A stretch of DNA of 64,000 bases, taken from UBA7672 sp044224605 (GTDB lineage Bacteria; Pseudomonadota; Alphaproteobacteria; Caulobacterales; Hyphomonadaceae). Below the pieces are notes generated by a model, which ran no database searches, had not been told where the DNA came from, and was given only the letters and a program-made list of their open reading frames with translations. Within the stretch, counting starts at the first letter, position 1; each line of letters opens with the position of its first letter. Shown here one piece after another: positions 8,143-16,921 of the stretch. Location: positions 1-64,000 of the forward strand of contig JBGAKC010000008.1 of NCBI GenBank assembly GCA_044224605.1, in the 5' to 3' direction. The position numbers were made by a program, and so were the translations under genes.

Positions 8143-8934
8143 TCAGCGCGTGTGGCCTAGCCCCAGCCTGATCGCCGTTTCCACGGGCGAATAGATGCCG
8201 CTTTCGCGTTCGATTTCCAGCGGTGTTGACGGCACGAGGCCGGGCTGGGCGATGAAACGCGGCTCGGCTCCGAGATGGGTCTGTGCTGCATGCAAAGTGA
8301 AAGGGTGGAGAAGCCAGATGGTTCCGGCTTTGCCTGTGGCGAGGGCGACGTCGCAATCATCGGTGGTGGGGAAACCTGCCTTCGCGAGCTGCATGAGTGA
8401 CGCGCCATCGATCCCGTATGCCTGGAGCTGCCGCGCCATGGGGAAGTGCGAGGCGACGCGAATGCGCGTCGGCGCATCGTTCGGGCCGCAATCGGAAAGC
8501 AGGAATAGCATCAGCATCGCGCGGTCGCGCGACTTGTAGTTGATGCGCCACTGAAAGAAGTCGAGCGAGGTGGGGTCAGAGGGCGGTGGAAAGCTGGCGT
8601 CGAGGTGCCAGCCATCATCCCATGGTGCGCCGCGCGGAAAGCGCACGACCATATGGCCGAGCGCACGCCAGGGCGTCCAGCAGCCGTGGCCGACGAGCTG
8701 GTCGAGTGCTGCGGCGAGGCGGGGCGATGAGACGGCTTCGCGGAACGGCGGATCGGAATACATGCCGAGGCGCATCACTGGCTCTTTCCAGTCGTCGGGC
8801 TTGTCCGGCGAGAGATGGAGGTCGCGCCAGAGGATGTCGCGGCAGGCGGCAGCTGTGGCGCGCGGGAAGGCGTCTTCGAGTTTCACGAAGCCCTGGTGAA
8901 CGAACTGGTCGATATCTGAGGCGCTCAGAACCAT
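8143..8934 (-). CDS. Phytanoyl-CoA dioxygenase (PhyH)-like protein
   Basis: A 263-residue protein of the Fe(II)/2-oxoglutarate oxygenase type. The iron motif HxD is His110 and Asp112 (GWHLDAS). The distal His lies in LLHPFTLHAAQ (His210 or His215), and Arg226 (PRFIAQP) would bind 2-oxoglutarate. Length suits the PhyH family. Substrate unknown. It lies 36 nt upstream of the M20 gene on the same strand and 8 nt after the membrane-protein gene, so nitroreductase, membrane protein, dioxygenase and M20 protein may form one minus-strand transcript. Confidence 0.75.
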   Translation of the reverse strand: MVLSASDIDQFVHQGFVKLEDAFPRATAAACRDILWRDLHLSPDKPDDWKEPVMRLGMYSDPPFREAVSSPRLAAALDQLVGHGCWTPWRALGHMVVRFPRGAPWDDGWHLDASFPPPSDPTSLDFFQWRINYKSRDRAMLMLFLLSDCGPNDAPTRIRVASHFPMARQLQAYGIDGASLMQLAKAGFPTTDDCDVALATGKAGTIWLLHPFTLHAAQTHLGAEPRFIAQPGLVPSTPLEIERESGIYSPVETAIRLGLGHTR

Positions 8935-8942
8935 GCGGCGCT

Positions 8943-9635
8943 TTATGCGATGACTGACCGCGGAGGGCTACTGTCGTTGCGGAAGGAACCGACAATTGCG
9001 ACGGCGAGCAGCATTACGCTGGCGATGGTCATGCCGGGGATCAGGTACTGGCCGGCGGCATCCGGGGTCGCAAGCGACCATAGAGACGTAACCAGTGGCG
9101 CAGCGCAAGGGACGAGCGCCGCCCAGCCGAAGCCGCCGCGGCGGGCCAGCATGACGCCAGCGATGGTGGTCGCCACGGCGAGACCAACCCATTTGATTTC
9201 GGTTGAAAATTGCAGGCTGCCCAATGCAGCGGACTCTGACGGCCAGGCGCTTAGTTTGAACATCGAATAATTTTCAACCCAGTCGGCCAGTGCGCACACG
9301 ACGACGATGATGACGCCTGTCCAGCCGAGCATGCGGTCGCGCCGGCCGAGCGCGTACAGAACGAGCGCATAGAAGGCGGCGTAGGCCGGGATATAGGCCA
9401 CGCTGTCGATCAGGTTGGCGCGATCCAGCTGCAGAACGAGGTCAACGCGGCAAGCGGCGCCCGTTTCGCCGAAGATACGCTGCAGGTCAGTGTCAGTTCG
9501 GGCGAGTTCGAACGCAGTGAGCGTCGACATGGGCAGAGGATTGCAGGGAGGCGCCGTGACCGACATCTGCGTTGCGATCGCCAGCATTGCGATCGCGGCG
9601 ATCACCGCCAGCCGGAAAACCCACCTTGCCCCCAA
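8943..9635 (-). CDS. Integral membrane protein of unknown function
   Basis: A 230-residue protein with about six hydrophobic segments: near residues 8-25, 75-95, 102-122, 150-165, 170-190 and 200-220. A long extracytoplasmic stretch with two cysteines (PPC, AAC) follows the first helix. The TTG start is chosen because AGGGAGG stands 7 nt ahead. I do not recognise a family. The gene lies 11 nt after the nitroreductase stop on the same strand, suggesting co-transcription. Confidence 0.65.
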   Translation of the reverse strand: MGARWVFRLAVIAAIAMLAIATQMSVTAPPCNPLPMSTLTAFELARTDTDLQRIFGETGAACRVDLVLQLDRANLIDSVAYIPAYAAFYALVLYALGRRDRMLGWTGVIIVVVCALADWVENYSMFKLSAWPSESAALGSLQFSTEIKWVGLAVATTIAGVMLARRGGFGWAALVPCAAPLVTSLWSLATPDAAGQYLIPGMTIASVMLLAVAIVGSFRNDSSPPRSVIA

Positions 9636-9646
9636 TCGTCGCCTCC

Positions 9647-10327
9647 CTAGAAGCCGCGGAATTCCACCACCTCGCTCTGCGGCGCGCGCTCAGCGTAGAG
9701 ATCGTTGACGGGATCGTTCGGGTCGGGCGTGCCGAGGGCGATCCCTGCATAGACCATATGGTTCTCATCGAGCCCGAAATATTCGTGCAGCTCTACGCGG
9801 AGGCGAGCCCAGCATTCCTGCATGCACGTTCCCCAGCCACGCTCTTCAGCGAGTAGCGCGATCGTCTGCATGAACATGCCCATGTGCGCCCACTGGCCGT
9901 GACCCATGCGCTTGTCGATGACAAGGAAGAGGCCGACGGGCGCCCCGAAGAACCGGTAGTTGTTGGCGAACCAGCGGATACGGCCGGCGCGGTCTTCCTT
10001 CGGAATGCCGACCTTGTCGTACATCATCTCTCCCACACGGCGGCGGCGCGCGTCATACACCGGATCGATCGCCTTGAAGTCGGGATAGACGGGGCGGTCG
10101 CCGGGGATGGCGCCCATCGGATCGGCGGCAAGGACGCGGTGGGCAATCGAAATGATCTCGTCCTTCGCCGCGCCGGTGACGGCGATCACTTTCCATGGCT
10201 GAAGATTGCCGCCGGACGGCGAGCGCTGCGCCGTTTCCAGAAGCTCGGACAGCTCCGACTTGCTTATCGGTTTGTCGAGAAAGGCGCGTGTCGAGATGCG
10301 CTGGCGGACGGCTTCGGTCACATTCAT
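9647..10327 (-). CDS. Nitroreductase family protein
   Basis: A 226-residue FMN-dependent nitroreductase-type flavoprotein. The N-terminal RQRISTRAF gives the Arg/Ser FMN-phosphate pattern, and SPSGGNLQPWKVI is the conserved second block. LAEERGWGTCMQ and GIALGTPDPNDPVN are typical of the C-terminal half. The ATG at 10327 is preferred over an upstream in-frame start at 10453, because GAGGAA sits 6 nt before it and the family begins here. Natural substrate unknown; likely cytoplasmic NAD(P)H oxidoreductase. Confidence 0.88.
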   Translation of the reverse strand: MNVTEAVRQRISTRAFLDKPISKSELSELLETAQRSPSGGNLQPWKVIAVTGAAKDEIISIAHRVLAADPMGAIPGDRPVYPDFKAIDPVYDARRRRVGEMMYDKVGIPKEDRAGRIRWFANNYRFFGAPVGLFLVIDKRMGHGQWAHMGMFMQTIALLAEERGWGTCMQECWARLRVELHEYFGLDENHMVYAGIALGTPDPNDPVNDLYAERAPQSEVVEFRGF

Positions 10328-10631
10328 TTCGGGTTCCTCTGGGCTGACCTTAGCGTCAGCCATGCCCAAGGGAAGCGCAGGCGCGAAACACCGCGCGCGC
10401 CATTCGCCGCGCGTGACGTCGAGGAATTGAGAGCTGACAGCAGTAACAGGCAATGGTCGCGGGGATTTTACGCTGGAAACCCGCTGGCGCGGTGATGAAG
10501 CCGGGCGGATTCCGCTTCACAAAATCGGGCGAGAACATGGCCGCCGACATGACCATTTATTCGTTTGACCCAAGCGCCGGATCGCAGCGAGCCTGACGGC
10601 TCAATCAGCCGAGAAGTCGAGGGCGCGGACC
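10328..10631. other. Intergenic region, nothing clear
   Basis: About 300 bases between divergent nitroreductase and small membrane protein genes. It must hold promoters for both, but I found no convincing -35/-10 pair, repeat or RNA gene. Confidence 0.4.
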
Positions 10632-10805
10632 ATGTCACAACCCATGATTGGCATCCTGATTGCGGTCGGCGTTGTCGCGATGCTGCTGCTGGCCGTGCTT
10701 GGCCTGATGCGGCCGAAACGGATCACGCTGGCCGACTATCCGGAGCTTCCCGCCCCGCCTAAGGAAGAGCTCACCGGTTCAGGCGGACCGACCATGCAGG
10801 CCTGA
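10632..10805 (+). CDS. Small single-span membrane protein, 57 aa
   Basis: The frame starting ATG-TCA-CAA at 10632 encodes 57 residues: a polar start (MSQPM), one strongly hydrophobic helix from about residue 6 to 26 (GILIAVGVVAMLLLAVLGLM), then a basic anchor (RPKR) and a Pro-rich tail (ELPAPPKEEL). The positive-inside rule places the tail in the cytoplasm. A weak GAGGG site precedes it. No family recognised. The overlapping 65-codon frame from 10565 encodes no plausible protein. Confidence 0.6.
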   Translation: MSQPMIGILIAVGVVAMLLLAVLGLMRPKRITLADYPELPAPPKEELTGSGGPTMQA

Positions 10806-10884
10806 CGGCCCGCTTCTTCTGCATCGCAGCAGGAACTGTGTCTGCCGTCATGGGTTCAGCCTCCCGAAGCCCATGGAGGCGGCG

Positions 10885-11088
10885 ATGAACGCATTTGCGG
10901 GAACAGTTCTGGCGATCTGGGGAATCTGCGCGCTGGTGGGATGCGAGTCCGCCGGGAACCAGTATGACGGGATCTCACGTTTCGCGGACAGCGACAGGCC
11001 CAATTACGGGCCGGGCAGCACGCCGCGCGAACATACTGCAACGTCGACGCCCGAAATTCCCGATGCTGGGCCGGGGAAAAGCGCCTGA
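10885..11088 (+). CDS. Small predicted lipoprotein, 67 aa
   Basis: Starting at the second ATG (10885), which has GGAGG 5 nt ahead, the protein has a short signal peptide and a lipobox ALVGC with Cys at residue 20. About 47 mature residues follow, rich in Ser, Gly and Pro. It should be lipid-anchored in the envelope. No family recognised. It precedes the larger Gly-rich lipoprotein by 71 nt on the same strand. Confidence 0.6.
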   Translation: MNAFAGTVLAIWGICALVGCESAGNQYDGISRFADSDRPNYGPGSTPREHTATSTPEIPDAGPGKSA

Positions 11089-11159
11089 GCTTGCAGGATT
11101 CAGCAGTTCCCCCGCGAACCGTTGTGGCAGGTTCAGGTTCGGGGGCGAAACTGTGCCTC

Positions 11160-12170
11160 ATGAAAAAGCGTCTCGCCCTTGCGGCTGTTCCGGTCGCGCT
11201 CTTCGGCCTGTCCGCCTGTTCGTCGATGTACGACTACGGATACGGGTACGGTGGTTTTGGCTATAGCGACTATGGCTACAGCGATGGCTACGGGGATTAC
11301 GGTTACGGCTATGACGGGTACTCGCCCGGCTATGGCGGCGGGTCCGTGATCTGGCACGACGCCTGGTACGACGATTTCTACGGGCCGGTGTATGGCGGCT
11401 ATTGGGCGCCCGACGGCTACTTCTGGTACCAGACGCGCATCGGCGGAACCTACATCCGCGACTATGACCGGCATTTCCGGCGCGACAGCTACAGAGGGTA
11501 CAAGAAGTATCGCTATCAGGATCACCGCGACCATGGCGGTGGGGACCGGGATCGCGATCACAACACCTATCCGCCGCTGTTCAAGGGACAGGACCGGGAC
11601 GGCCGCAATGGCGATTGGCGCGGCGACGACAATCGCGGCGGCAACGGCGGTAGCTGGAATGGCAATGGCGGCGGTGGCGCGCCGCGCGGCAATCCTGCGC
11701 CTGGAAAAGGCGGCGGTTGGAACGGCAACGGCACCGGCAAGGACAATCGCGGCGGCGACAAGGGGCAGCCGCGCTGGAATGGCAATGGCGGGAATGGCGG
11801 AAACGGGAATGGCGGCCCGCCGCTGTTCAGCGGTCAAAAGCCTCCGCGTGTGAACCCGACACCGCCTCCGCCGCAGGGTGGCGGTCAACCTGATGGCGAT
11901 CGCGGCGGTTGGAAAGGCAATGGCGGCGGCAACGTCGGCATCGGCGGAAACCGTGGCGGCGGCCAATGGGGCCAGCAGGGCGGCGGCTCACCGGCTCCCT
12001 TTGCGGCGCCCCCGCCTTCGCAAGGCCAGGGCAAACCGCCTTCGCTGTGGAGCAAGCCGAAGGACGATGACGGCAACCGCGACGGTGGCGCCGGTAAAGG
12101 CGGCAATCGCGGCGACGATGACGGCGGCGGCAAAGGCAAGGGCGGCAAGTACGGCAAGCGGCCGAACTAG
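11160..12170 (+). CDS. Low-complexity Tyr/Gly- and Gly/Asn-rich lipoprotein
   Basis: A 336-residue protein. MKKRLALAAVPVALFGLSAC gives a signal peptide with lipobox LSAC (Cys20). The mature part begins with a YGYG/SDYGYSDGYG-type repeat to about residue 60, then an aromatic segment (WHDAWYDDFYGPVYGGYW) and an Arg/Tyr-rich stretch. From about residue 135 to the end it is Gly/Asn/Pro-rich with many WNGNG and GGNGG units. The start at 11160 replaces an earlier in-frame start at 11091 because it creates the signal peptide. Likely a surface or periplasmic scaffold; no enzyme motif is visible. The repeats also create long spurious frames on both strands. Confidence 0.7.
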   Translation: MKKRLALAAVPVALFGLSACSSMYDYGYGYGGFGYSDYGYSDGYGDYGYGYDGYSPGYGGGSVIWHDAWYDDFYGPVYGGYWAPDGYFWYQTRIGGTYIRDYDRHFRRDSYRGYKKYRYQDHRDHGGGDRDRDHNTYPPLFKGQDRDGRNGDWRGDDNRGGNGGSWNGNGGGGAPRGNPAPGKGGGWNGNGTGKDNRGGDKGQPRWNGNGGNGGNGNGGPPLFSGQKPPRVNPTPPPPQGGGQPDGDRGGWKGNGGGNVGIGGNRGGGQWGQQGGGSPAPFAAPPPSQGQGKPPSLWSKPKDDDGNRDGGAGKGGNRGDDDGGGKGKGGKYGKRPN

Positions 12171-12186
12171 CGTCTGGCGTCAGCGA

Positions 12187-12528
12187 TCAGACAGAGAAGC
12201 TGGTTCCGCAGCCGCAGGCTGAGGTGGCGTTCGGGTTGTGCACCCTGAATGCAGCGCCGATGATCTCTTCCACGAAGTCGATCTCCGATCCGGCGAGGAA
12301 GGGCTGGCTGGCCTCGTCAATCGCGACCTTCGCGCCGTCGCGTTCGATTACCAAATCGTCTGCGTTCGCCTTGTCGGCGAAACCGAAGCGATAGGAAAAG
12401 CCCGAACAGCCGCCGCCGATCACCTCGACGCGCAGCATCGTACCGGCTGGCTGACCCACCGTAATCTTGTTGATCCGCCGCGCCGCTGAGGCGCTGAGCC
12501 CGATAGCGGCAGGCGCTTCCGTCGTCAT
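12187..12528 (-). CDS. erpA: A-type iron-sulfur carrier ErpA
   Basis: A 113-residue HesB/IscA-type protein. The three conserved cysteines are present: GGGCSGF in the middle and CGCG at the C-terminus. It delivers Fe-S clusters to target enzymes. The C-terminal end (NPNATSACGCGTSFSV) fits ErpA. The second of two tandem ATGs (12528) is preferred because AAGGA is 5 nt away from it and only 2 nt from the first. It is divergent from the PH-domain and dGTPase-like genes. Confidence 0.88.
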   Translation of the reverse strand: MTTEAPAAIGLSASAARRINKITVGQPAGTMLRVEVIGGGCSGFSYRFGFADKANADDLVIERDGAKVAIDEASQPFLAGSEIDFVEEIIGAAFRVHNPNATSACGCGTSFSV

Positions 12529-12754
12529 CATGATCCTTAAATAAGAAGCTTCGGGGCGGATTGGAAGCGGTCCCTGAATGACCTGGCTATGTCCAATCTT
12601 GGCCGTCCCGCTTGGGAAGCTGGCGGCCAATCGAGCTGATCAACTCTCCCAGGTGTCAGCTCGCCATCGCGCCTTGACGTGACAGGCTCTAGATTGCGCA
12701 AGATCAACGCGGTGCATGCCATGGCGGCGCAAGCGTTTTTGGATGGTGTCCGCG

Positions 12755-13171
12755 ATGGGTTATGTCGAGAAGTCACTTGCCGCCGGTGAAACGGTTTTGG
12801 CGCGCGCTCGTCTGCACTGGATCATCTGGGTGCGCGCCTGGGCGGCTTTGCTTGTCCTTGGCATTCTTGTCGTCGGCGTCGTCTTCTTCATCCGTGACTG
12901 GATTCATATGGCGACAACAGACGTGGCGATCACGAATCGTCGGCTCATCCTGAAGACAGGGCTGGTGGCCCGGCATACCTCCGAACTCGAGCTCACGAGC
13001 ATCGAGGCGGTGAATCTGGAACAGACGTTTCTGGGACGATTGCTGGGATACGGGCGGGTGCAGGTGCACGGGACGGGAGACGACGTGTGGATCAGCCCGC
13101 TGATCGCGAGGCCCGTGCAGTTTCGCCGGGACCTCGAGTCGGCCGTTCCCGGTCGGTCGACCCTGTCTTGA
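12755..13171 (+). CDS. PH-domain (bPH2/YdbT-like) membrane protein
   Basis: From the ATG at 12755 (MGYVEKSLAAGE) the protein has about 138 residues: a short N-terminus, a hydrophobic region near residues 20-45, then a bacterial PH-like domain (TTDVAITNRRLILKTG, then LELTSIEAVNLEQTFLGRLLGYG). This is the usual plan of small YdbT/DUF304 proteins, which bind no known ligand for certain. Start choice rests on homology of the MGY start; an earlier ATG at 12716 is possible. Confidence 0.75.
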   Translation: MGYVEKSLAAGETVLARARLHWIIWVRAWAALLVLGILVVGVVFFIRDWIHMATTDVAITNRRLILKTGLVARHTSELELTSIEAVNLEQTFLGRLLGYGRVQVHGTGDDVWISPLIARPVQFRRDLESAVPGRSTLS

Positions 13172-13301
13172 TCTGTGCGCGCTGTCGCGGACGGTAAATC
13201 CCGCGACGCCACCGGCCCGCGACTTCCATCGGAGGTATGGATCGGTCCATAAGTCACACGAGGCTGAGTCGCGGCAGACGCGATCGGCGGAAAGATCGAC
13301 C

Positions 13302-14510
13302 ATGGTCCGGGATAAGGCTCAGGCATTTGTAGCTCCTCCGAAGGCGGTCTATGCCAGCGATCCAGCGAAGTCGCGGGGTCGGCTGCACCCAGAACCGCCG
13401 AGTGAAACCCGCACGGAATTCCAGCGCGACCGTGACCGGATCATTCACTCGGACGCCTTTCGACGCCTCAAACAGAAGACGCAGGTATTCGTCGCGCACG
13501 AGGGCGACCACTACCGCACGCGCCTGACCCACTCGCTGGAGGTCTCGCAGATCGCGCGGACGGTGGCGCGCGTGCTGGGGCTGGACGAGGATCTCGCGGA
13601 GGTGCTGGCGCTGTCGCACGACATCGGCCATCCGCCGTTCGGGCATGCCGGGGAGACAGCGCTCAACGAGGTGATGGCGCAGTATGACGGCTTCGATCAC
13701 AACGCGCAGGCCTTGCGCGTGCTGACCAAGCTGGAGCGCAAGTATCCGAAGTTCGACGGGCTGAACCTGACATGGGAGACACTGGAAGGCGTCATCAAGC
13801 ACAACGGGCCGTTGATCACGCCGTCGCGGCCGCTTGAGAAACTGCCGGCGGCGTTTCGGGACTATGAGGCGCTGCAGTCGCTAGAACTCGGCACGTTCGC
13901 GGGGCCGGAGGCGCAAGTGGCGGCGCTGGCCGACGACATCGCCTACAACAATCACGACATCCAGGATGGGCTCCGTGCCGGGCTGTTCGAGATCGACGAC
14001 CTGATGGACATGGCGCTGACGGGTGACGCCTTCCGCGAAGTCCTAAACGAGTTTCCGAACATCGAGCGCGACAGGCTGATCTCGGAAGCCGTGCGGCGGC
14101 TGATCGGCATCTGGACCCGCGACCTCATCGCCGAGTTCAGGCGGCAGGTTGCCGAGGCGAAGCCGAAGTCTGTGGAAGACGTGCGCGCGCTCGATCATCC
14201 GTTGGCGCAGTTCTCGGAGGAGGTTTTAGAGAAACAGCAGCCGCTGAAGGAATTTCTGTTTCAGAGCATGTACCGGCACCACAAGGTGAACCGGATGATG
14301 AGCCAGGCGAAGCGGATCGTGCGCGAACTGTTCGGCCTGTTCATCGCCGAGCCCGACACGCTGCCGTCGCCCTGGCGTGAGCGCGCGCAGGCCGCCGGGC
14401 AGGACATGACAAAGCGCGCCCGCGTCGTCTGCGACTACATCGCCGGCATGACCGACACCTACGCCATCGACGTCCACCGGCGCCTGTTCAACCTTGAGCG
14501 GTGGGTTTGA
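13302..14510 (+). CDS. dgt: Deoxyguanosinetriphosphate triphosphohydrolase-like protein
   Basis: A 402-residue HD-domain dNTP triphosphohydrolase. Metal ligands are seen at His77 (RLTHSLEVSQIAR) and His106-Asp107 (LALSHDIGHPPFGHAGE). The N-terminal FQRDRDRIIHSDAFRRLKQKTQV is typical of the dGTPase-like type 2 subfamily found across Alphaproteobacteria. It likely controls dNTP pools. It is divergent from erpA, as in several relatives, but the argS gene I would expect next is missing. Confidence 0.92.
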   Translation: MVRDKAQAFVAPPKAVYASDPAKSRGRLHPEPPSETRTEFQRDRDRIIHSDAFRRLKQKTQVFVAHEGDHYRTRLTHSLEVSQIARTVARVLGLDEDLAEVLALSHDIGHPPFGHAGETALNEVMAQYDGFDHNAQALRVLTKLERKYPKFDGLNLTWETLEGVIKHNGPLITPSRPLEKLPAAFRDYEALQSLELGTFAGPEAQVAALADDIAYNNHDIQDGLRAGLFEIDDLMDMALTGDAFREVLNEFPNIERDRLISEAVRRLIGIWTRDLIAEFRRQVAEAKPKSVEDVRALDHPLAQFSEEVLEKQQPLKEFLFQSMYRHHKVNRMMSQAKRIVRELFGLFIAEPDTLPSPWRERAQAAGQDMTKRARVVCDYIAGMTDTYAIDVHRRLFNLERWV

Positions 14511-14527
14511 GGGGCGGCTGTGAGTAC

Positions 14528-14574
14528 GCCCTTGTCCTTCGAGACGGCCCTTCGGACCTCATCAGGTTGAGGGC
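14528..14574. repeat. REP-like intergenic palindromic element
   Basis: An imperfect dyad: GCCCT at 14528-14532 pairs with AGGGC at 14570-14574 around the sequence CTTCGAGACGG...CATCAGGTTGAGG. It resembles the dispersed CTTCGAGACG/CTCAGGATGAGG repeats found in many alphaproteobacterial genomes. I see one copy in this window, so the assignment rests on resemblance. Confidence 0.45.
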
Positions 14575-14722
14575 TAAACTCGCGCTGAATTCCAAATGTT
14601 TCCTGTTCGTTAACGCCCGTTTGGCACGATGAAACGCTGGCGGGGCGTGTGCGCCCGCATGCCCTGACGCTTGCGCCGGCGCTGGGTGGGGAGGCAGGCG
14701 CGGGAAAGCTCTGGTTCCGGCC

Positions 14723-15832
14723 ATGACACGCTATTCAAGATCAGTAATCCCCGGTCGCGCCGATGAGGGCGACAGCGCAAGTCTCGACCGCGCGGTGTTC
14801 GGCGCGAAGCGGCGCCCGGTGGCGCCGCCGGCGAACGATCGCGGTGATTATATCGATCCGATGGACATGGACGTCGACGAGGCGGGGCATCTGGTGGATC
14901 GCACCGAACGCCGCAAGTCGGATGAGCGCCGTAAGCCTACCGGAGAGCGCCGCAAGTCGAGCGACCGGCGAACGCCGGACTTCCCGCCGCTGCGGGACAA
15001 TGCAGCGGCTTATCGCGCGGCCGATGACGGCAAGCGCGGGCCGATCCTGCTGGTCGGGGCGCTGGTGATCGTCGCCGTGTTTGGCGTGGTCGTGTGGAGC
15101 GCCTATCGGGACGGCGTGAAGACAGATGATCCGGAAGCGGCCGCGCCGCAGCTGGCGACGGCGGGCGCGTTCAAGACGCCGCCGCGCGAAGTGAAGGAAG
15201 CTCCGGTTGCGGGCGGACAGCCTGCTGATCTCGAGCAGTTGGACGGCGGACCGTCGCCCGTGACGGAGACGCGCGTCGAGCCTGCTCCGGCGCCAGTCGT
15301 TGCTCCGAAAGTTGAAGCGGCGACCGTCGCGCCTGCGCCTGCGCCGGCTCCGTCGAAAGTGACGGCTGCCCCGCCTGCGCCGCTCAAGCAACCGGTCACT
15401 GCGGCTGCTCCCGTGCAGCAAGCGGCCGCGAAACCAGTTGAGGTTGCGACGGCGACGGTTGCTCCTGCGCCGAAGCCCGCCAACCCGCCGGTCGATCTGC
15501 CGAAGCCGACAGCGCCCGCGCCGGCTGCTGCGGCTGTCGCGCCAGCGCCCCAGACGGCGGCGTTCACGCCGGCGTTCTCGGCGAGCGGGAAATATGTCGT
15601 GCAGATCGCGGCGCCTTCGACGGAAGCTGCAGCGATTGTGGAGTGGGACAAACGCGCCAAGGCGCTGCCTGAGTTCTTTTCAGGTGCGGAAAGGTACATC
15701 GTGCAGGCAGACGTGAGCGGCAAGACCGTCTACCGTCTGCGCGCCGGTCCGTTCGGCAGCAAGGCTGATGCGGACGCCTTCTGCAGCGCCTTCAAGGCGA
15801 AGGGCGGGAACTGTTTCCCGGCGACGAAGTAA
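14723..15832 (+). CDS. SPOR-domain protein with one membrane span
   Basis: A 369-residue protein. A charged cytoplasmic N-terminus (with a basic RRKSDERRKPTGERRKSSD tract) leads to one transmembrane helix near residues 110-130. A long Ala/Pro-rich periplasmic linker follows, then a SPOR domain at about 292-369 (KYVVQIAAPSTEAAA to RLRAGPFGSKADADAFC). SPOR domains bind denuded septal peptidoglycan, so a role in division or cell-wall remodelling is likely. Only 12 nt separate it from nagZ, indicating co-transcription. Confidence 0.85.
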   Translation: MTRYSRSVIPGRADEGDSASLDRAVFGAKRRPVAPPANDRGDYIDPMDMDVDEAGHLVDRTERRKSDERRKPTGERRKSSDRRTPDFPPLRDNAAAYRAADDGKRGPILLVGALVIVAVFGVVVWSAYRDGVKTDDPEAAAPQLATAGAFKTPPREVKEAPVAGGQPADLEQLDGGPSPVTETRVEPAPAPVVAPKVEAATVAPAPAPAPSKVTAAPPAPLKQPVTAAAPVQQAAAKPVEVATATVAPAPKPANPPVDLPKPTAPAPAAAAVAPAPQTAAFTPAFSASGKYVVQIAAPSTEAAAIVEWDKRAKALPEFFSGAERYIVQADVSGKTVYRLRAGPFGSKADADAFCSAFKAKGGNCFPATK

Positions 15833-15844
15833 CCGGACGACCTG

Positions 15845-16921
15845 ATGTCTGAACCGAAGGCCTGCATCCTCTCCGTTTCGGGGCTTGTGCTCACGGACGG
15901 AGAGCGGAAGCTGCTGGCTCGCGTGAATCCGTGGGGCGTGATCCTCATGGGACGCTCGTGCGGGAGCCCGGCGCAGGTGAGCGCGCTGACGCAGTCGGTG
16001 TGGGATGTCACCGGGCGGAAGACGCTGTTCTTCATCGACCAGGAAGGCGGGCGCGTGCGGCGGTTGCGGCCGCCGGAGTGGCCGGAGTTTCCGGCGCCTC
16101 TTTCTTACCTGCCGATCTACAAGGCCGACCCCGAAGCGGGGCGCGAGGCGGTGTGGTTGCATCACCGGCTAATGGCGGCTGAGCTTGCGCCTATGGGCAT
16201 TCTTGCGGATTGCGCGCCGGTGGTCGACCTGCTGCACCCTCACATGCACAAGATCGTCGGAGACCGTGCGCTGGGCGAGACCGCGGAACAGGTGAGCGTT
16301 CTCGCTAAGGCGGCGCTGGAGGGGCTGGCCGATGGCGGCGTGGCGGGCGTGATCAAGCACATGCCGGGGCATGGCCGCGCGGAAGTCGACAGCCACGAGA
16401 CGATGCCGGTGGTACGCGCGAGCCGCGCCGAGGTCGAGCAGGATATCGCGCCCTTCAAGGCCGTGCGACATGCGACGATGGGGATGACAGCGCACCTCGC
16501 GTATCGGGCGCTGGATGACGATGCGACGCCAGCGACGCATTCGCGAAAGATCATTCACGACATCATCCGCAAGGAGATCGGGTTCGACGGCCTCCTGATG
16601 ACGGACGATCTCGGCATGAAGGCGCTGGGCGGCGATCTCGCGAGCCGGGCGACGCGGGCGTTGGAGGCGGGCGTCGATGTGATCCTGCACTGCTCGGGCC
16701 TGGATGCCTGGGGCAAGGTGCTGCGCGATCCGGACCAGGTGCTGCGCGAGATGAGCGAAGTTGCAGATGTCTGTCCGCAACTATCAGGCGAACAGCTGCG
16801 CCGGGCGAAGGCTGCGGATGCGGCAACTGCGCATGTGAAGCCATTCGACAAGGCTGATGGCAGGGCGCGGCTGGAGAAGCTGTTGTCTGCCTCGCCGGGG
16901 TCGTCTACTGCGGTGGCATGA
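15845..16921 (+). CDS. nagZ: Beta-N-acetylhexosaminidase NagZ
   Basis: A 358-residue glycoside hydrolase family 3 enzyme that removes GlcNAc from muropeptides in peptidoglycan recycling. DQEGGRV at 65-71 is the substrate-binding block, KHMPGHG at 171-177 the conserved Lys-His motif with the flexible catalytic His loop just after, and TDDLGM with Asp254 the nucleophile region. The stop overlaps the scpA start (ATGA), so translation is probably coupled. Confidence 0.94.
   Translation: MSEPKACILSVSGLVLTDGERKLLARVNPWGVILMGRSCGSPAQVSALTQSVWDVTGRKTLFFIDQEGGRVRRLRPPEWPEFPAPLSYLPIYKADPEAGREAVWLHHRLMAAELAPMGILADCAPVVDLLHPHMHKIVGDRALGETAEQVSVLAKAALEGLADGGVAGVIKHMPGHGRAEVDSHETMPVVRASRAEVEQDIAPFKAVRHATMGMTAHLAYRALDDDATPATHSRKIIHDIIRKEIGFDGLLMTDDLGMKALGGDLASRATRALEAGVDVILHCSGLDAWGKVLRDPDQVLREMSEVADVCPQLSGEQLRRAKAADAATAHVKPFDKADGRARLEKLLSASPGSSTAVA

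Noticed and set aside
10356..10556. Minus-strand 66-codon frame upstream of the nitroreductase
   Set aside because: Weak start, no recognisable feature; likely promoter region.
11133..11966. Minus-strand frame opposite the Gly-rich lipoprotein
   Set aside because: An Ala/Ile/Val-rich artefact of GGC/AAT-type repeats; no start signal or domain.
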